Shown one piece after another: positions 23,639 to 34,552 of a stretch of 35,960 nt of DNA; position 1 is the stretch's first letter, and the number at the start of each line of letters is the position of its first letter. A program made the position numbers and the translations under genes. Source of the stretch: Candidatus Brocadiaceae bacterium (GTDB lineage Bacteria; Planctomycetota; Brocadiia; SM23-32); assembly GCA_003551565.1 (NCBI GenBank), contig PUMZ01000305.1, positions 1 to 35,960 on the forward strand, given 5' to 3'. The notes beneath the pieces are model-generated. The model was not told the DNA's origin. It did not search any database and worked only from the letters and a program-made list of their open reading frames with translations.

Positions 23639-24988
23639 ATGGGAAAGCTTTTCGGAACCGACGGCATCAGGGGCCCCGCCAACCGTCCGCCGCTGACGCC
23701 TGAAACGGCAATCAGGATCGGACAGGCCCTGGCGCTGGTTCTCAGGCGGCATGAGAAACACGGACCGAAAATTCTCATTGGTAAAGACACCCGTCTTTCC
23801 GGATACATGCTCGAGAGCGCCCTTGCCTCGGGTATGTGTTCCATGGGCGCCGATGTCATCCTGGCCGGCCCTATCCCGACTCCCGCCGTGGCGTTCCTCA
23901 CCGGCAACATCAATGCCGATGCAGGCATTGTCATTTCGGCCTCCCACAATCCTTTCCGGGACAACGGCATAAAATTTTTCAGCCGGGAAGGGTATAAGCT
24001 CAATGACGGAAAAGAGAAGGAGATCGAGGACCTTGTGGGAAGCGCCGCATTTCCGGAGAGTCTCCCTCCTGCGGAGCGCATCGGGAAGGCGTTCAGGTGC
24101 GAGGGCGCCCTGGGGCGCTATATGGTCTTTTTGCGCCACGCGCTGCCCGCCGGACTCTCGCTGGAAGGTATGAAGATTGCCGTTGATTGCGCCAACGGGG
24201 CCACGTATAAGGTTGCTCCGGATCTGCTGAAAGAGATGCGTGCCGAGGTGCTGCCCGTCAACATCGCCCCCGATGGAACGAACATTAACGAACATTCCGG
24301 CTCCCTCCACCCCCGCCGCCTCGCCGAAACTGCACGCAGGCGCGGCGCCGATATCGGCCTGGCGTTCGACGGCGACGGCGACCGGCTTGTTGCCGTGGAT
24401 GAAGAAGGGGGCGTTGTCACCGGGGACAGAATAATTGCAATCTGCGCCATCCACATGAAAAACGCCGGAATACTGGACAACAATACCGTCGTCACGACGG
24501 TCATGAGCAACCTCGGACTGCGTGAATGCCTGGCGAAGAACGCGATCAACCATGTGAATGCGCCGGTGGGGGACAGGTATGTTCTGGAGAAAATGCTGGA
24601 TTGCGGCGCCGTGCTGGGTGGAGAAGATTCCGGACATATCATTTTCAGCAATCTGCATACCACCGGCGACGGTCTGCTCTCGGCGCTCTATTTGCTTTCC
24701 GTTATGAAATCCACAGGGAAGAAGCTCTCGGAGCTGGCATCGGTTATGAAAACCTATCCGCAGATACTGCGAAATATACCTGTCAGGGAAAAAATACCGC
24801 TCGAGGAAGCGCCTCAGCTTGCCGGGATGATCAGTGAGGTCGAGCGCCGTCTGGGCGCAAAGGGGCGCGTGCTGGTGCGCTACTCCGGCACCGAGCCGGT
24901 TCTGAGGATCATGGTCGAGGCGCCCACGGTTGATGAGGCGCAGCAGAGTGTAACGCAGATCGCCGCCACCGCAGAAAAAATCCTGTAA
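23639..24988 (+). CDS. glmM: Phosphoglucosamine mutase
   Basis: The 449-aa alpha-D-phosphohexomutase turns glucosamine 6-phosphate into glucosamine 1-phosphate for peptidoglycan and LPS precursors. The start MGKLFGTDGIRG is the family N-terminus. VISASHNPFRDNG holds the phosphoserine at about Ser102. FDGDGDRLVAVDE is the metal-binding loop. GGEDSGHIIF is the sugar-binding loop, and VRYSGTEPVLRIMVE is the phosphate-binding loop. The GlmM-type GEDSGH separates it from phosphomannomutases. It starts 6 bases after the beta-helix acyltransferase, so both belong to one operon. No strong terminator follows; the next gene is convergent. Confidence 0.93.
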   Translation: MGKLFGTDGIRGPANRPPLTPETAIRIGQALALVLRRHEKHGPKILIGKDTRLSGYMLESALASGMCSMGADVILAGPIPTPAVAFLTGNINADAGIVISASHNPFRDNGIKFFSREGYKLNDGKEKEIEDLVGSAAFPESLPPAERIGKAFRCEGALGRYMVFLRHALPAGLSLEGMKIAVDCANGATYKVAPDLLKEMRAEVLPVNIAPDGTNINEHSGSLHPRRLAETARRRGADIGLAFDGDGDRLVAVDEEGGVVTGDRIIAICAIHMKNAGILDNNTVVTTVMSNLGLRECLAKNAINHVNAPVGDRYVLEKMLDCGAVLGGEDSGHIIFSNLHTTGDGLLSALYLLSVMKSTGKKLSELASVMKTYPQILRNIPVREKIPLEEAPQLAGMISEVERRLGAKGRVLVRYSGTEPVLRIMVEAPTVDEAQQSVTQIAATAEKIL

Positions 24989-25024
24989 CGTCGGGGGAAA
25001 ACCGTTGGTTCAGGCGATTATCGC

Positions 25025-25057
25025 GCTTATTCCACGCGTTCTCGTGGTGCAGATGTG
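25025..25057 (+). repeat. Degenerate dispersed repeat, copy 2
   Basis: Partner of 21305-21337 (26 of 33 identical). It includes a short hairpin CCACG-CGTTCT-CGTGG (25032-25047) between the convergent glmM and sulfatase genes; with no T-tract its terminator role is doubtful. Confidence 0.45.
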
Positions 25058-25077
25058 GCAGAAAGCAAACGCCGCTG

Positions 25078-26547
25078 TCAGGAGTATCCATTGGTGTTCT
25101 TTTCCCGTGTCCGCCGCAGACATTCCTTCAGCCGCATCACGGTTTCCGGACGGTCGCCATAGAGGTTCTTTCGCTCGGCGGGATCATCCTTGAGATTATA
25201 CAGTTCACCGGGGAGGCCGTGGCGTTCGTAGCCCCGCTCCGCCTTGAACCAATCGGGTTCGTCATTCTCATCACCGCTCTGATGATCAATCAACACCCAG
25301 TCGCCTTCGCGGACAGCGAATTTGCCGGAGTTGCTGTGATGCACCAGGGAGTTGCGGGTGGCTTCTCCGGTGCGTCCTTCCAGCAGCGGCAGCATGGAAA
25401 TGCTGTCTTCTCCACCGTTTTCCGGCAGTTCGGCGCCGAGGATATCGGCACATGTTCCCATGAGGTCGCCGAGGCCGACGAGCCGGTCGCATGCGGTTCC
25501 GGCGGGTATTGTCCCCGGCCAGGATACGATCAGCGGTTCCCGGTGTCCGCCCTCCCAGACGTCGCGCTTGATGCCGCGCCAGCAGCCCATACTGCTGTGA
25601 CCTTTCCGCCTGAATCTCTCGTAGGCCCCTTCGTCATCCGGCGTCTGGCGCTCGGGGCCGTTGTCGCTTGTGAAAAACATCAGCGTCGTATCGGCGATCC
25701 CCTGCTGTTGAAGGGTTGCGGTTATCTCGCCGACGATCCAGTCGATCTCGCAGATAAAATCACCGTAGGCGCCGATGCCGCTTTTGCCGCGGAACTCCTT
25801 GTTCGGTACAATGGGCGAATGGGGAGAGGTCAGTGGGAAGTAGAGGAAAAATGGCCGGTCGGCGTTGTCGCCCTTCGATCGTTCCTTGATCAGCTCAACC
25901 GCCCGGCGGGTCAATTCCGGTATCATGGCTTCCAGCGACCAGCCGGGCGCCATTTTCCCCGCATGTCCGTACATCTCTCCGGGCTTCTCAACCGTTGGAG
26001 TTGCAACGAGATGATCATTCTCAAACCAGGTATAAGGTGGGAAGTTGGGGACGTCCACCCCGAAATAATAATCGAACCCCCGATCGACGGGACCGCCTCC
26101 GATGCGGCCATTGAAATCAATGTTTTCTCCGAATTTGGCGCGCTGTTTGGAAGCTATTTCACCGAACGGCAGCGTCTCATTGGGATGCCGCCCGTCTTTG
26201 GTCGGCCAGTCCCAACCAAGGTGCCACTTCCCGATACAGGCGGTGAAATAGCCGTTTTCACGCAGGAAACCTGCAACCGTCGGGCAGTCCGGTTCGATTA
26301 AAGCACCGTCCCATGCCCAGGTGATCCCCCGCTTGAGCCGCGACCGCCATGCGTAGCGGCCGGTCAGAATGTTGTAACGGCTCGGCGTGCAAACGCTCGA
26401 ACCGGCATGCGCATCCGTGAAACGCATGCCGCGTTCCGCAAGGCTGTTCAGGTTGGGCGTCGGTATTTTGCAGCCGGCATTATTGCACTGCATGTCGCCG
26501 TAGCCCATGTCATCGCAGAGAATATAAATGATATTTGGCTTTCTCAT
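25078..26547 (-). CDS. S1-family sulfatase (arylsulfatase A-like)
   Basis: The true start is MRKPNIIYILCDD at 26547 (489 aa), with GGAAG about 7 bases upstream; the ORF-track form adds 79 unlikely residues. The CTPSRYNILTGR motif (Cys53) is the formylglycine signature C-x-P-S-R of S1 sulfatases. Metal and substrate residues appear in DDMGYGD (about 12-18), GKWHLGW, FFTSDNGPE and WEGGHREPLIVSWPG. It removes sulfate esters from a glycan and needs a maturase not in this window. The N-terminus goes straight into the fold with no signal peptide, unlike most secreted homologues, so it is likely cytoplasmic unless a further upstream start is used. It is divergent from the URO-D/beta-galactosidase genes. 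Confidence 0.9.
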   Translation of the reverse strand: MRKPNIIYILCDDMGYGDMQCNNAGCKIPTPNLNSLAERGMRFTDAHAGSSVCTPSRYNILTGRYAWRSRLKRGITWAWDGALIEPDCPTVAGFLRENGYFTACIGKWHLGWDWPTKDGRHPNETLPFGEIASKQRAKFGENIDFNGRIGGGPVDRGFDYYFGVDVPNFPPYTWFENDHLVATPTVEKPGEMYGHAGKMAPGWSLEAMIPELTRRAVELIKERSKGDNADRPFFLYFPLTSPHSPIVPNKEFRGKSGIGAYGDFICEIDWIVGEITATLQQQGIADTTLMFFTSDNGPERQTPDDEGAYERFRRKGHSSMGCWRGIKRDVWEGGHREPLIVSWPGTIPAGTACDRLVGLGDLMGTCADILGAELPENGGEDSISMLPLLEGRTGEATRNSLVHHSNSGKFAVREGDWVLIDHQSGDENDEPDWFKAERGYERHGLPGELYNLKDDPAERKNLYGDRPETVMRLKECLRRTREKNTNGYS

Positions 26548-26596
26548 AAGATTTCTTCCGTTTGGATTATCGGGCATTTGAATCTTTACGTCCCCT

Positions 26597-26625
26597 AGAT
26601 TAACATACCGTGTTCGCTGTGTCAA
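26597..26625 (-). promoter_or_regulatory. Promoter candidate of the sulfatase gene
   Basis: On the minus strand TTGACA (26625-26620), a 17-nt spacer and TAATCT (26602-26597). The -35 is perfect and the -10 poor, which would fit a regulated promoter. The ATG is about 50 bases downstream. Confidence 0.5.
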
Positions 26626-26684
26626 CGACCCTGAGGATAAGGATAGGGGTGAGATGAGCTGGCGGCCTGCCCGAAAGGGGTGAA

Positions 26685-26759
26685 ACCGGCCCGGTGGAAA
26701 CGAACGGGGCCCACTGATAATAAACTTCGGCCGCAAGTGGCGGTCGCAAACGGCCGAAG
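26685..26759. other. Hairpins in the sulfatase/URO-D divergent region
   Basis: CTTCGGCCG (26725-26733) and CGGCCGAAG (26751-26759) form a perfect 9-bp stem around a 17-nt loop. ACCGG-C-CCGGT (26685-26695) is a shorter palindrome. Either may bind a regulator that controls both divergent genes, or structure the leader of the plus-strand transcript. Confidence 0.35.
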
Positions 26760-26845
26760 AAGGTACTTGTTGCCTGGAACTCAACGTCTGGCCTCAACAT
26801 TGTTCTGATTGATGCTCGCAACCTCCGGTTGTTCCAAAAAATATT

Positions 26846-27892
26846 ATGAGCAAAGAAATAGCATTGAAAAACTTGCGTCTTGAACCGTGCGAACGGTGGG
26901 CCCACACGGAGTTTTCCCTGGGATACCATAACAACTTTTTGGCCCGTCTGGCTGAATGTGGACCGGATGCTCCCTCTTTTGAACAAATATGGTCCGAGCG
27001 TCTGCTGATAGATTTTAAGTGGTATACGGATGACGGCATGATCCGCTGGGCAGATGCGGGGAGGGTAACCGATATGGGCCATGCGACATACGCAAGCGGC
27101 GGTTCCGACATGCGGGAATCCGCACCATGTCCGTTTGCAACCCCGGAGGAAGTTTGGGCCTTCGATGCGGTAAAGGAATACGGGTTGCCGGATAAAGGAG
27201 AACAGATCAATGCGTATGAGAGATCCCATGCGGAGAATATGGAAAACCATACCGGTCAGCTGGTTACCGGCGGAACTTATTGCACCGTTGTTTCCGGAGC
27301 CATCCAGGCCTTTGGTTGGGAAATGCTGCTGACTGCCGCCAGCGACCCCGCCAAAATGGAACGAGTTCTCGATACCTTCTATCAGCGCGCACTGTTTTTT
27401 TACGAGTGCTGGGCCCGGACGAGTGCCGAAGCCATCATAACTCACGACGACTTCGTCTGGACCAGTGGCGCCTTCATGCATCCTGAATTTTACCGCGAGG
27501 TGATCATACCGAGGTACAAAAAACTCTGGGAGATCATCCATCAGGCCGGCAAAATCGTGATCTTCTGCTCCGATGGAAACTACATGGAATTTGCGCGGGA
27601 TGTGGTGGATGCCGGAGCAGACGCTCTGATCTTTGAACCGGTGAATGATTTTGATTTTATGGTCGACAATTTTGGCAGTGAGTGCTGCCTGATCGGTTCG
27701 CATGTCGATTGCAGGGATCTGACCTTCCATAAAAACGATAAGGTTCTGAACGATATCGGCAGAACATTCGCGCGCCTGCAAGATTGCCGCGGAGCGATTG
27801 TGGCCGTCGGTAATCACCTGCCGGCCAATATACCGGATGAAATGATGGGTTTGTATTTTGATGCACTCTTGCCGCAACTGGACCGGCATTGA
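26846..27892 (+). CDS. URO-D family protein, second divergent member
   Basis: The 348-aa protein has the uroporphyrinogen decarboxylase fold: TGGTYCTVVSGAIQAFGWEMLL, HDDFVWTSGAFMHPEFYREVIIPRYKKLWEIIHQAG and IGSHVDCRDLTFHKND are family landmarks. It lacks HemE's N-terminal Arg motif. At the strand where corrinoid methyltransferases have HxCG, it reads FCSDGN. The SDG triplet is shared with the gene at 20081, so both belong to one uncharacterised subgroup. The ATG has no Shine-Dalgarno. It is 68 bases before the beta-galactosidase, in a sugar-degradation neighbourhood; similar proteins are frequent near glycosidase genes in PVC genomes as I recall. No corrinoid protein gene is present. Confidence 0.8.
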   Translation: MSKEIALKNLRLEPCERWAHTEFSLGYHNNFLARLAECGPDAPSFEQIWSERLLIDFKWYTDDGMIRWADAGRVTDMGHATYASGGSDMRESAPCPFATPEEVWAFDAVKEYGLPDKGEQINAYERSHAENMENHTGQLVTGGTYCTVVSGAIQAFGWEMLLTAASDPAKMERVLDTFYQRALFFYECWARTSAEAIITHDDFVWTSGAFMHPEFYREVIIPRYKKLWEIIHQAGKIVIFCSDGNYMEFARDVVDAGADALIFEPVNDFDFMVDNFGSECCLIGSHVDCRDLTFHKNDKVLNDIGRTFARLQDCRGAIVAVGNHLPANIPDEMMGLYFDALLPQLDRH

Positions 27893-27900
27893 GCGCTTAA

Positions 27901-31089
<3,189 letters not shown>

Positions 31090-31123
31090 GCTTGCACCGA
31101 CCCCGCATTTTCATAAAACAAGG

Positions 31124-31146
31124 GAAATAATTACTCCGTAAATTTC
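31124..31146. terminator. Weak bidirectional terminator candidate between lacZ-type gene and ruvB
   Basis: GAAAT..TTAC-tcc-GTAA-ATTTC makes a 9-pair stem with a 2-nt bulge between convergent genes. It is AT-rich and has no clear T-tract. Confidence 0.25.
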
Positions 31147-31165
31147 TTAACCCAAAGGAATGGCA

Positions 31166-32188
31166 TCAGAAGAGCGACGAATTTTTTTGATTGCGCGCCC
31201 GACCCATTCCGGCAAACTCGGATCCCTGTGTTGTCAGCGTGCGGCCTCTGGGGGTTTTTTCCAGCAATCCCTTGCGGATAAGATAAGGTTCATAGACTTC
31301 TTCTATGGTCTCCTCCTGTTCGCCCACGATAACGGCGAGCGTCTTGAGCCCGATGGCGTTGCCCCCTTTTTCCGCTATGGCTCTGAGTATGCGCCGGTCC
31401 ATCTCGCAGAGTCCGTTATCATCGACTCCCAGCATTGCGAGTCCCTTCCGCGCCATTTCTTCGCCGATGACGGCTTCGTTGCGTGCGTGGGCCACATCGC
31501 GGATGCGTCTCAGGTACCTGTTTGCCACGCGGGGTGTCCCTCTTGCGCATTCGGCCATGACCCACGCCGCGTTCTTTTCGACTTTTACGTTCATCTTGCG
31601 GGCGCTGTTCAGTATGATCCGGCGGAGTTCTTCGGAGGGATAATAATCCAGACGTTCGGCGATCTGGAAGCGGGATCGCAGGGGTGCGGTAAGGAGCCCT
31701 TCCCGGGTCGTGGCGCCGACCAGGGTGAAGCGTTTGAGCGGGAGGGTTACAGAGCGGCTATGGGGCCCTGGATCGATCACGATCGATATTTCGTAATCTT
31801 CCATGGCCGTGTAGAGGTATTCTTCGACCCGTGAATCCATCCTGTGGATCTCATCGATGAAAAGGATATCGCCGTGCTGGAGATTTGTCAGGATTCCGAC
31901 AAGGTCTTTCGGTTTGCCCAGCACCGGCCCGCTCGTCGAACGGAGCTCGCATCCCATCTCGTGGGCGAGAATATAGGCCAGGGTTGTTTTCCCCAGCCCC
32001 GGCGGCCCGCTGAGCAGGACATGATCGAGGCTTTCGGAGCGGTTCAGCGCCCCCTGTATCCATATGCAGAGGTTGTCCACGACGGATTGCTGGCCCACGA
32101 AATCATCAAAACAGGCGGGGCGAACCGTAGGCTCGGCGTAGCGATCGTCCGTCTGGGGATAGCCGGAATAAATGGATTCTTCCGCCAT
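31166..32188 (-). CDS. ruvB: Holliday junction branch migration DNA helicase RuvB
   Basis: The 340-aa AAA+ motor drives branch migration with RuvA. Walker A is GPPGLGKT (residues 61-68), Walker B ILFIDEIHRM (about 108-117), sensor 1 and arginine-finger regions follow (LVGATTREG, LTAPLRSRF), and the C-terminal winged-helix domain ends with RKGLLEKTPRGR and the family tail. Length is typical. It lies 250 bases after ruvA on the same strand, a wider gap than usual. No promoter of its own was convincing. Confidence 0.97.
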   Translation of the reverse strand: MAEESIYSGYPQTDDRYAEPTVRPACFDDFVGQQSVVDNLCIWIQGALNRSESLDHVLLSGPPGLGKTTLAYILAHEMGCELRSTSGPVLGKPKDLVGILTNLQHGDILFIDEIHRMDSRVEEYLYTAMEDYEISIVIDPGPHSRSVTLPLKRFTLVGATTREGLLTAPLRSRFQIAERLDYYPSEELRRIILNSARKMNVKVEKNAAWVMAECARGTPRVANRYLRRIRDVAHARNEAVIGEEMARKGLAMLGVDDNGLCEMDRRILRAIAEKGGNAIGLKTLAVIVGEQEETIEEVYEPYLIRKGLLEKTPRGRTLTTQGSEFAGMGRARNQKNSSLF

Positions 32189-32438
32189 GTCGCAATGACC
32201 TCTGCGTGGTAAACGCTCAGGTAGCGTCCATCTTACATCGTTAACTGATTAAGGATGCACGACCGTTTTGATTTTCAGGCTTTTGCGTGTCAGGCGCCGG
32301 AAATGCAAAAAAGAAGCGCCGGATAACAAATCAATGAAAAATACAGAATTGCAAATTCAAAACCCCTGATAATGCGCAGTCGTAAGGGGAGAGCGCGACG
32401 TCTTGTTTCTGGCCCTGCCTCCGGCATATCTTCAGCCG
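32189..32438 (-). other. 250-bp spacer between ruvA and ruvB
   Basis: No supported gene. CCCCT/AGGGG arms (near 32367-32392) could form a small hairpin, and gcgccgg occurs twice 23 bases apart near 32297-32327. TAAGAT near 32233 on the minus strand could be a -10 for ruvB but no -35 fits well. Confidence 0.3.
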
Positions 32439-33023
32439 TCACCTGTTTTGAAAAACCGTGCGCAATATGGTATCGACAGTGACTTCGCTCCCGGTCTTCT
32501 CGATCGCTTTGCTGACTTCTTTCCTGGCGTCCGAAGCCGTGGAGCCCAGTTGCATCAGGGCCTTGACGGCATCGGGAGCAACGGGCGCGTCCCTCAACAC
32601 GCTGTCTTCGGGCGCGAAGTCCCCGATCTTGTCCTTGAGTTCCACGACCATCCGTTCGGCTGTTTTCTTGCCGACCCCTTTCACCATTGAGGCCAAGGTT
32701 GTTATATCCCCGTTGGCCACCATACGACGGAATTCCCCCACCTCACAACTGCTGAGCACCTGCAGAGCCACCGCCGGTCCGATCTTGTTGACTCCGATAA
32801 GGGTGGTGAACAGTTCGCATTCGGCTTCTGTGGCGAAGCCGTACAGCTTGAGCTGATCCTCTCTGATGTAAAGGTAAGTAAAAAGTTGGACAGGAGTTGC
32901 CGGATCGGGCAGTGCGCTGTAAGTCGACAGGGGTATATTGATTGCCAGGCCCACTCCGCCCACCTGTACGGTGAGGAGCGTGGGTTCTTTACAAGTCAGC
33001 GTGCCCTCAACCGATTGAATCAT
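32439..33023 (-). CDS. ruvA: Holliday junction branch migration complex subunit RuvA
   Basis: The 194-aa protein binds Holliday junctions as a tetramer and loads RuvB. Its N-terminal OB fold begins MIQSVEGTLT and includes PVQLFTYLYIREDQLKLYGF. Two helix-hairpin-helix motifs follow (FTTLIGVNKIGPAVALQVL and LASMVKGVGKKTAERMVVELKDKI). The short C-terminal domain III that contacts RuvB ends the protein. The start follows the TPR/alpha-CTD gene by 15 bases, so the two are probably in one operon. Confidence 0.95.
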   Translation of the reverse strand: MIQSVEGTLTCKEPTLLTVQVGGVGLAINIPLSTYSALPDPATPVQLFTYLYIREDQLKLYGFATEAECELFTTLIGVNKIGPAVALQVLSSCEVGEFRRMVANGDITTLASMVKGVGKKTAERMVVELKDKIGDFAPEDSVLRDAPVAPDAVKALMQLGSTASDARKEVSKAIEKTGSEVTVDTILRTVFQNR

Positions 33024-33038
33024 ATGGCGCCGTTAGCC

Positions 33039-34358
33039 TCACTCCTTTAACGTGAGCTCGTATTCCGCCAGCTTGTTTTTGATCTCATCGATATATCCCT
33101 CGTCCAGGTCGTATATTGACTTCAGCTCATCTTCTTCGTATTGCGTCAGCTCCTCAAGCGTGTTGACGTTCATTTCAAGGAGGAACTGGGCAAGATCGTC
33201 GGTCAGGCCCGCATCGTTGATATTCACATCGTTCGGTTCGTTATCCGGGCTCCCCGCTTCTTCCTCCTGCCGGGAGTGTTCCGTGATTTTTGCAGGCGCG
33301 TCCGCGAGTTTTCTCCCGAACCTGGCCAGCAGGTCTTTGATCTCCTGCAGGCTGGATTGACCGAAATTTTTCAGCCCCAGCAGTTCTTCTTCTGAAATCC
33401 CGGTCAGATCGCCGAGGGTTGTGATATCCATTTTATCCAGCGCGTGAAGGCAACGGGTGCTCAGGTCGAAGCCGTCCAGAGGCTGGGCGAGGGTTTTTTG
33501 CTGCTGGGCGAGCATTGATTTCATATCTTCATCAACGGTCATGTGCAGCGCCGCATCGGCGTCTTTAAGGTATAACCTCGCCCGTTTGTGGGCGGGGTCG
33601 ACGGCCAGAACCTTTTCGTAACATTCGATGGCTTTCTCGTATTCGCTTCTGTCTTCGTAAAGGATACCCAGGTTCATCAGGGCGCCCATCGACGCGGGCT
33701 GGAGGGAGGTGCATTTCTGATACAGCTCGATCGCCCTGTCATCGTCCCCGTTCAAGTCGCAATTGAATGCAAGGCGGAAAAGGCTCTTCCGATGGTTTTC
33801 ATCCATTGAGAGCGCCTTCTCATAGCATTCCATCGCTTCGCCGTACTCGCCTTCCGCCTCCCTGACTCTTCCCATACAATAAAGCCAGTCGGGGGTTTGG
33901 GCTTTTGTTTTTTTGTAGTCTTTACAGATTTTTTCCGCCTCTTCAGCCCTGTGCAGGTTGCAGAGCACTTCGACAACCAACCTGTCGGTCTGGAAATCAT
34001 CACCTCCCGAGCGTCCGTTCTCCAGGGCTTCAAGCGCTTCTTCATAGCGGTGCAAATTGGCGAGTGCACGGCCTAAAAAATGCGATGCCTCGGTCCGGTT
34101 TTTTACCTTTTCAAGGAATTCTGCGGCGCTGGAAAACTCGCCCAGAGCGCAAGAGAAGATGCCGGCCTGTTCCACCATTGCGGTGTCGGGCTTTTTTGCA
34201 CCATTTATCTCCGACTCCATCTGTTTCAGTAAATCATGTGCCTGGTCAATACTGCGAAAAGACTCATAGATTTTCTCGACAAGATCGCCGAAATCCTGTC
34301 GTTTGACACCACCCTTAAGGGTCTGCTGAAGTTGCTGCTTTATAGTAGTTTCAGGCAT
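33039..34358 (-). CDS. TPR protein fused to RNA polymerase alpha-CTD-like domains
   Basis: This 439-aa protein has five to seven tetratricopeptide repeats over about residues 60-275 (e.g. YGEAMECYEKALSMDENH, YEKAIECYEKVLAVDPAH). A domain at about 297-350 is strikingly like the C-terminal domain of the RNA polymerase alpha subunit (DLSTRCLHALDKMDITTLGD, LKNFGQSSLQEIKDLL). The Arg of alpha-CTD that contacts UP-element DNA (E. coli Arg265) is matched by Arg302 and the Gly/Ser of GKKS by Gly333 and Ser336; Asn268 is His and Lys298 is Ser. A second, more diverged unit of the same pattern lies at 383-437. Likely roles are DNA or polymerase contact. It is an adaptor of unknown function, co-directional with ruvA. 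Confidence 0.85.
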   Translation of the reverse strand: MPETTIKQQLQQTLKGGVKRQDFGDLVEKIYESFRSIDQAHDLLKQMESEINGAKKPDTAMVEQAGIFSCALGEFSSAAEFLEKVKNRTEASHFLGRALANLHRYEEALEALENGRSGGDDFQTDRLVVEVLCNLHRAEEAEKICKDYKKTKAQTPDWLYCMGRVREAEGEYGEAMECYEKALSMDENHRKSLFRLAFNCDLNGDDDRAIELYQKCTSLQPASMGALMNLGILYEDRSEYEKAIECYEKVLAVDPAHKRARLYLKDADAALHMTVDEDMKSMLAQQQKTLAQPLDGFDLSTRCLHALDKMDITTLGDLTGISEEELLGLKNFGQSSLQEIKDLLARFGRKLADAPAKITEHSRQEEEAGSPDNEPNDVNINDAGLTDDLAQFLLEMNVNTLEELTQYEEDELKSIYDLDEGYIDEIKNKLAEYELTLKE

Positions 34359-34503
34359 AATTCCACCGCTGTAAAAAATGGAAGAAAGTGAACTGTCCGG
34401 CTCCCCTGAACCGTCTGCTTAAAACCGGTCCGCCGAGCAGCCGGAAGCGTTTATGTTGAACTTTAGCGGCCTTCTTTGTACACTAATTACCCACGAACAA
34501 TTT

Positions 34504-34532
34504 AGTTTAGCACAAGCCTTATCCAATGTCAA
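34504..34532 (-). promoter_or_regulatory. Promoter of the TPR/alpha-CTD-ruvA operon
   Basis: On the minus strand TTGACA (34532-34527), 17 nt, TAAACT (34509-34504). It leaves a leader of about 140 nt before the ATG at 34358. The -35 box lies only 20 bases upstream of the kdsA ATG on the other strand, so kdsA's own promoter must overlap it. Confidence 0.65.
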
Positions 34533-34552
34533 CTTTAAGGTGAGGTGTTGCA

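Noticed and set aside
25219-26301. 360-aa plus-strand ORF
   Set aside because: Antisense shadow of the sulfatase.
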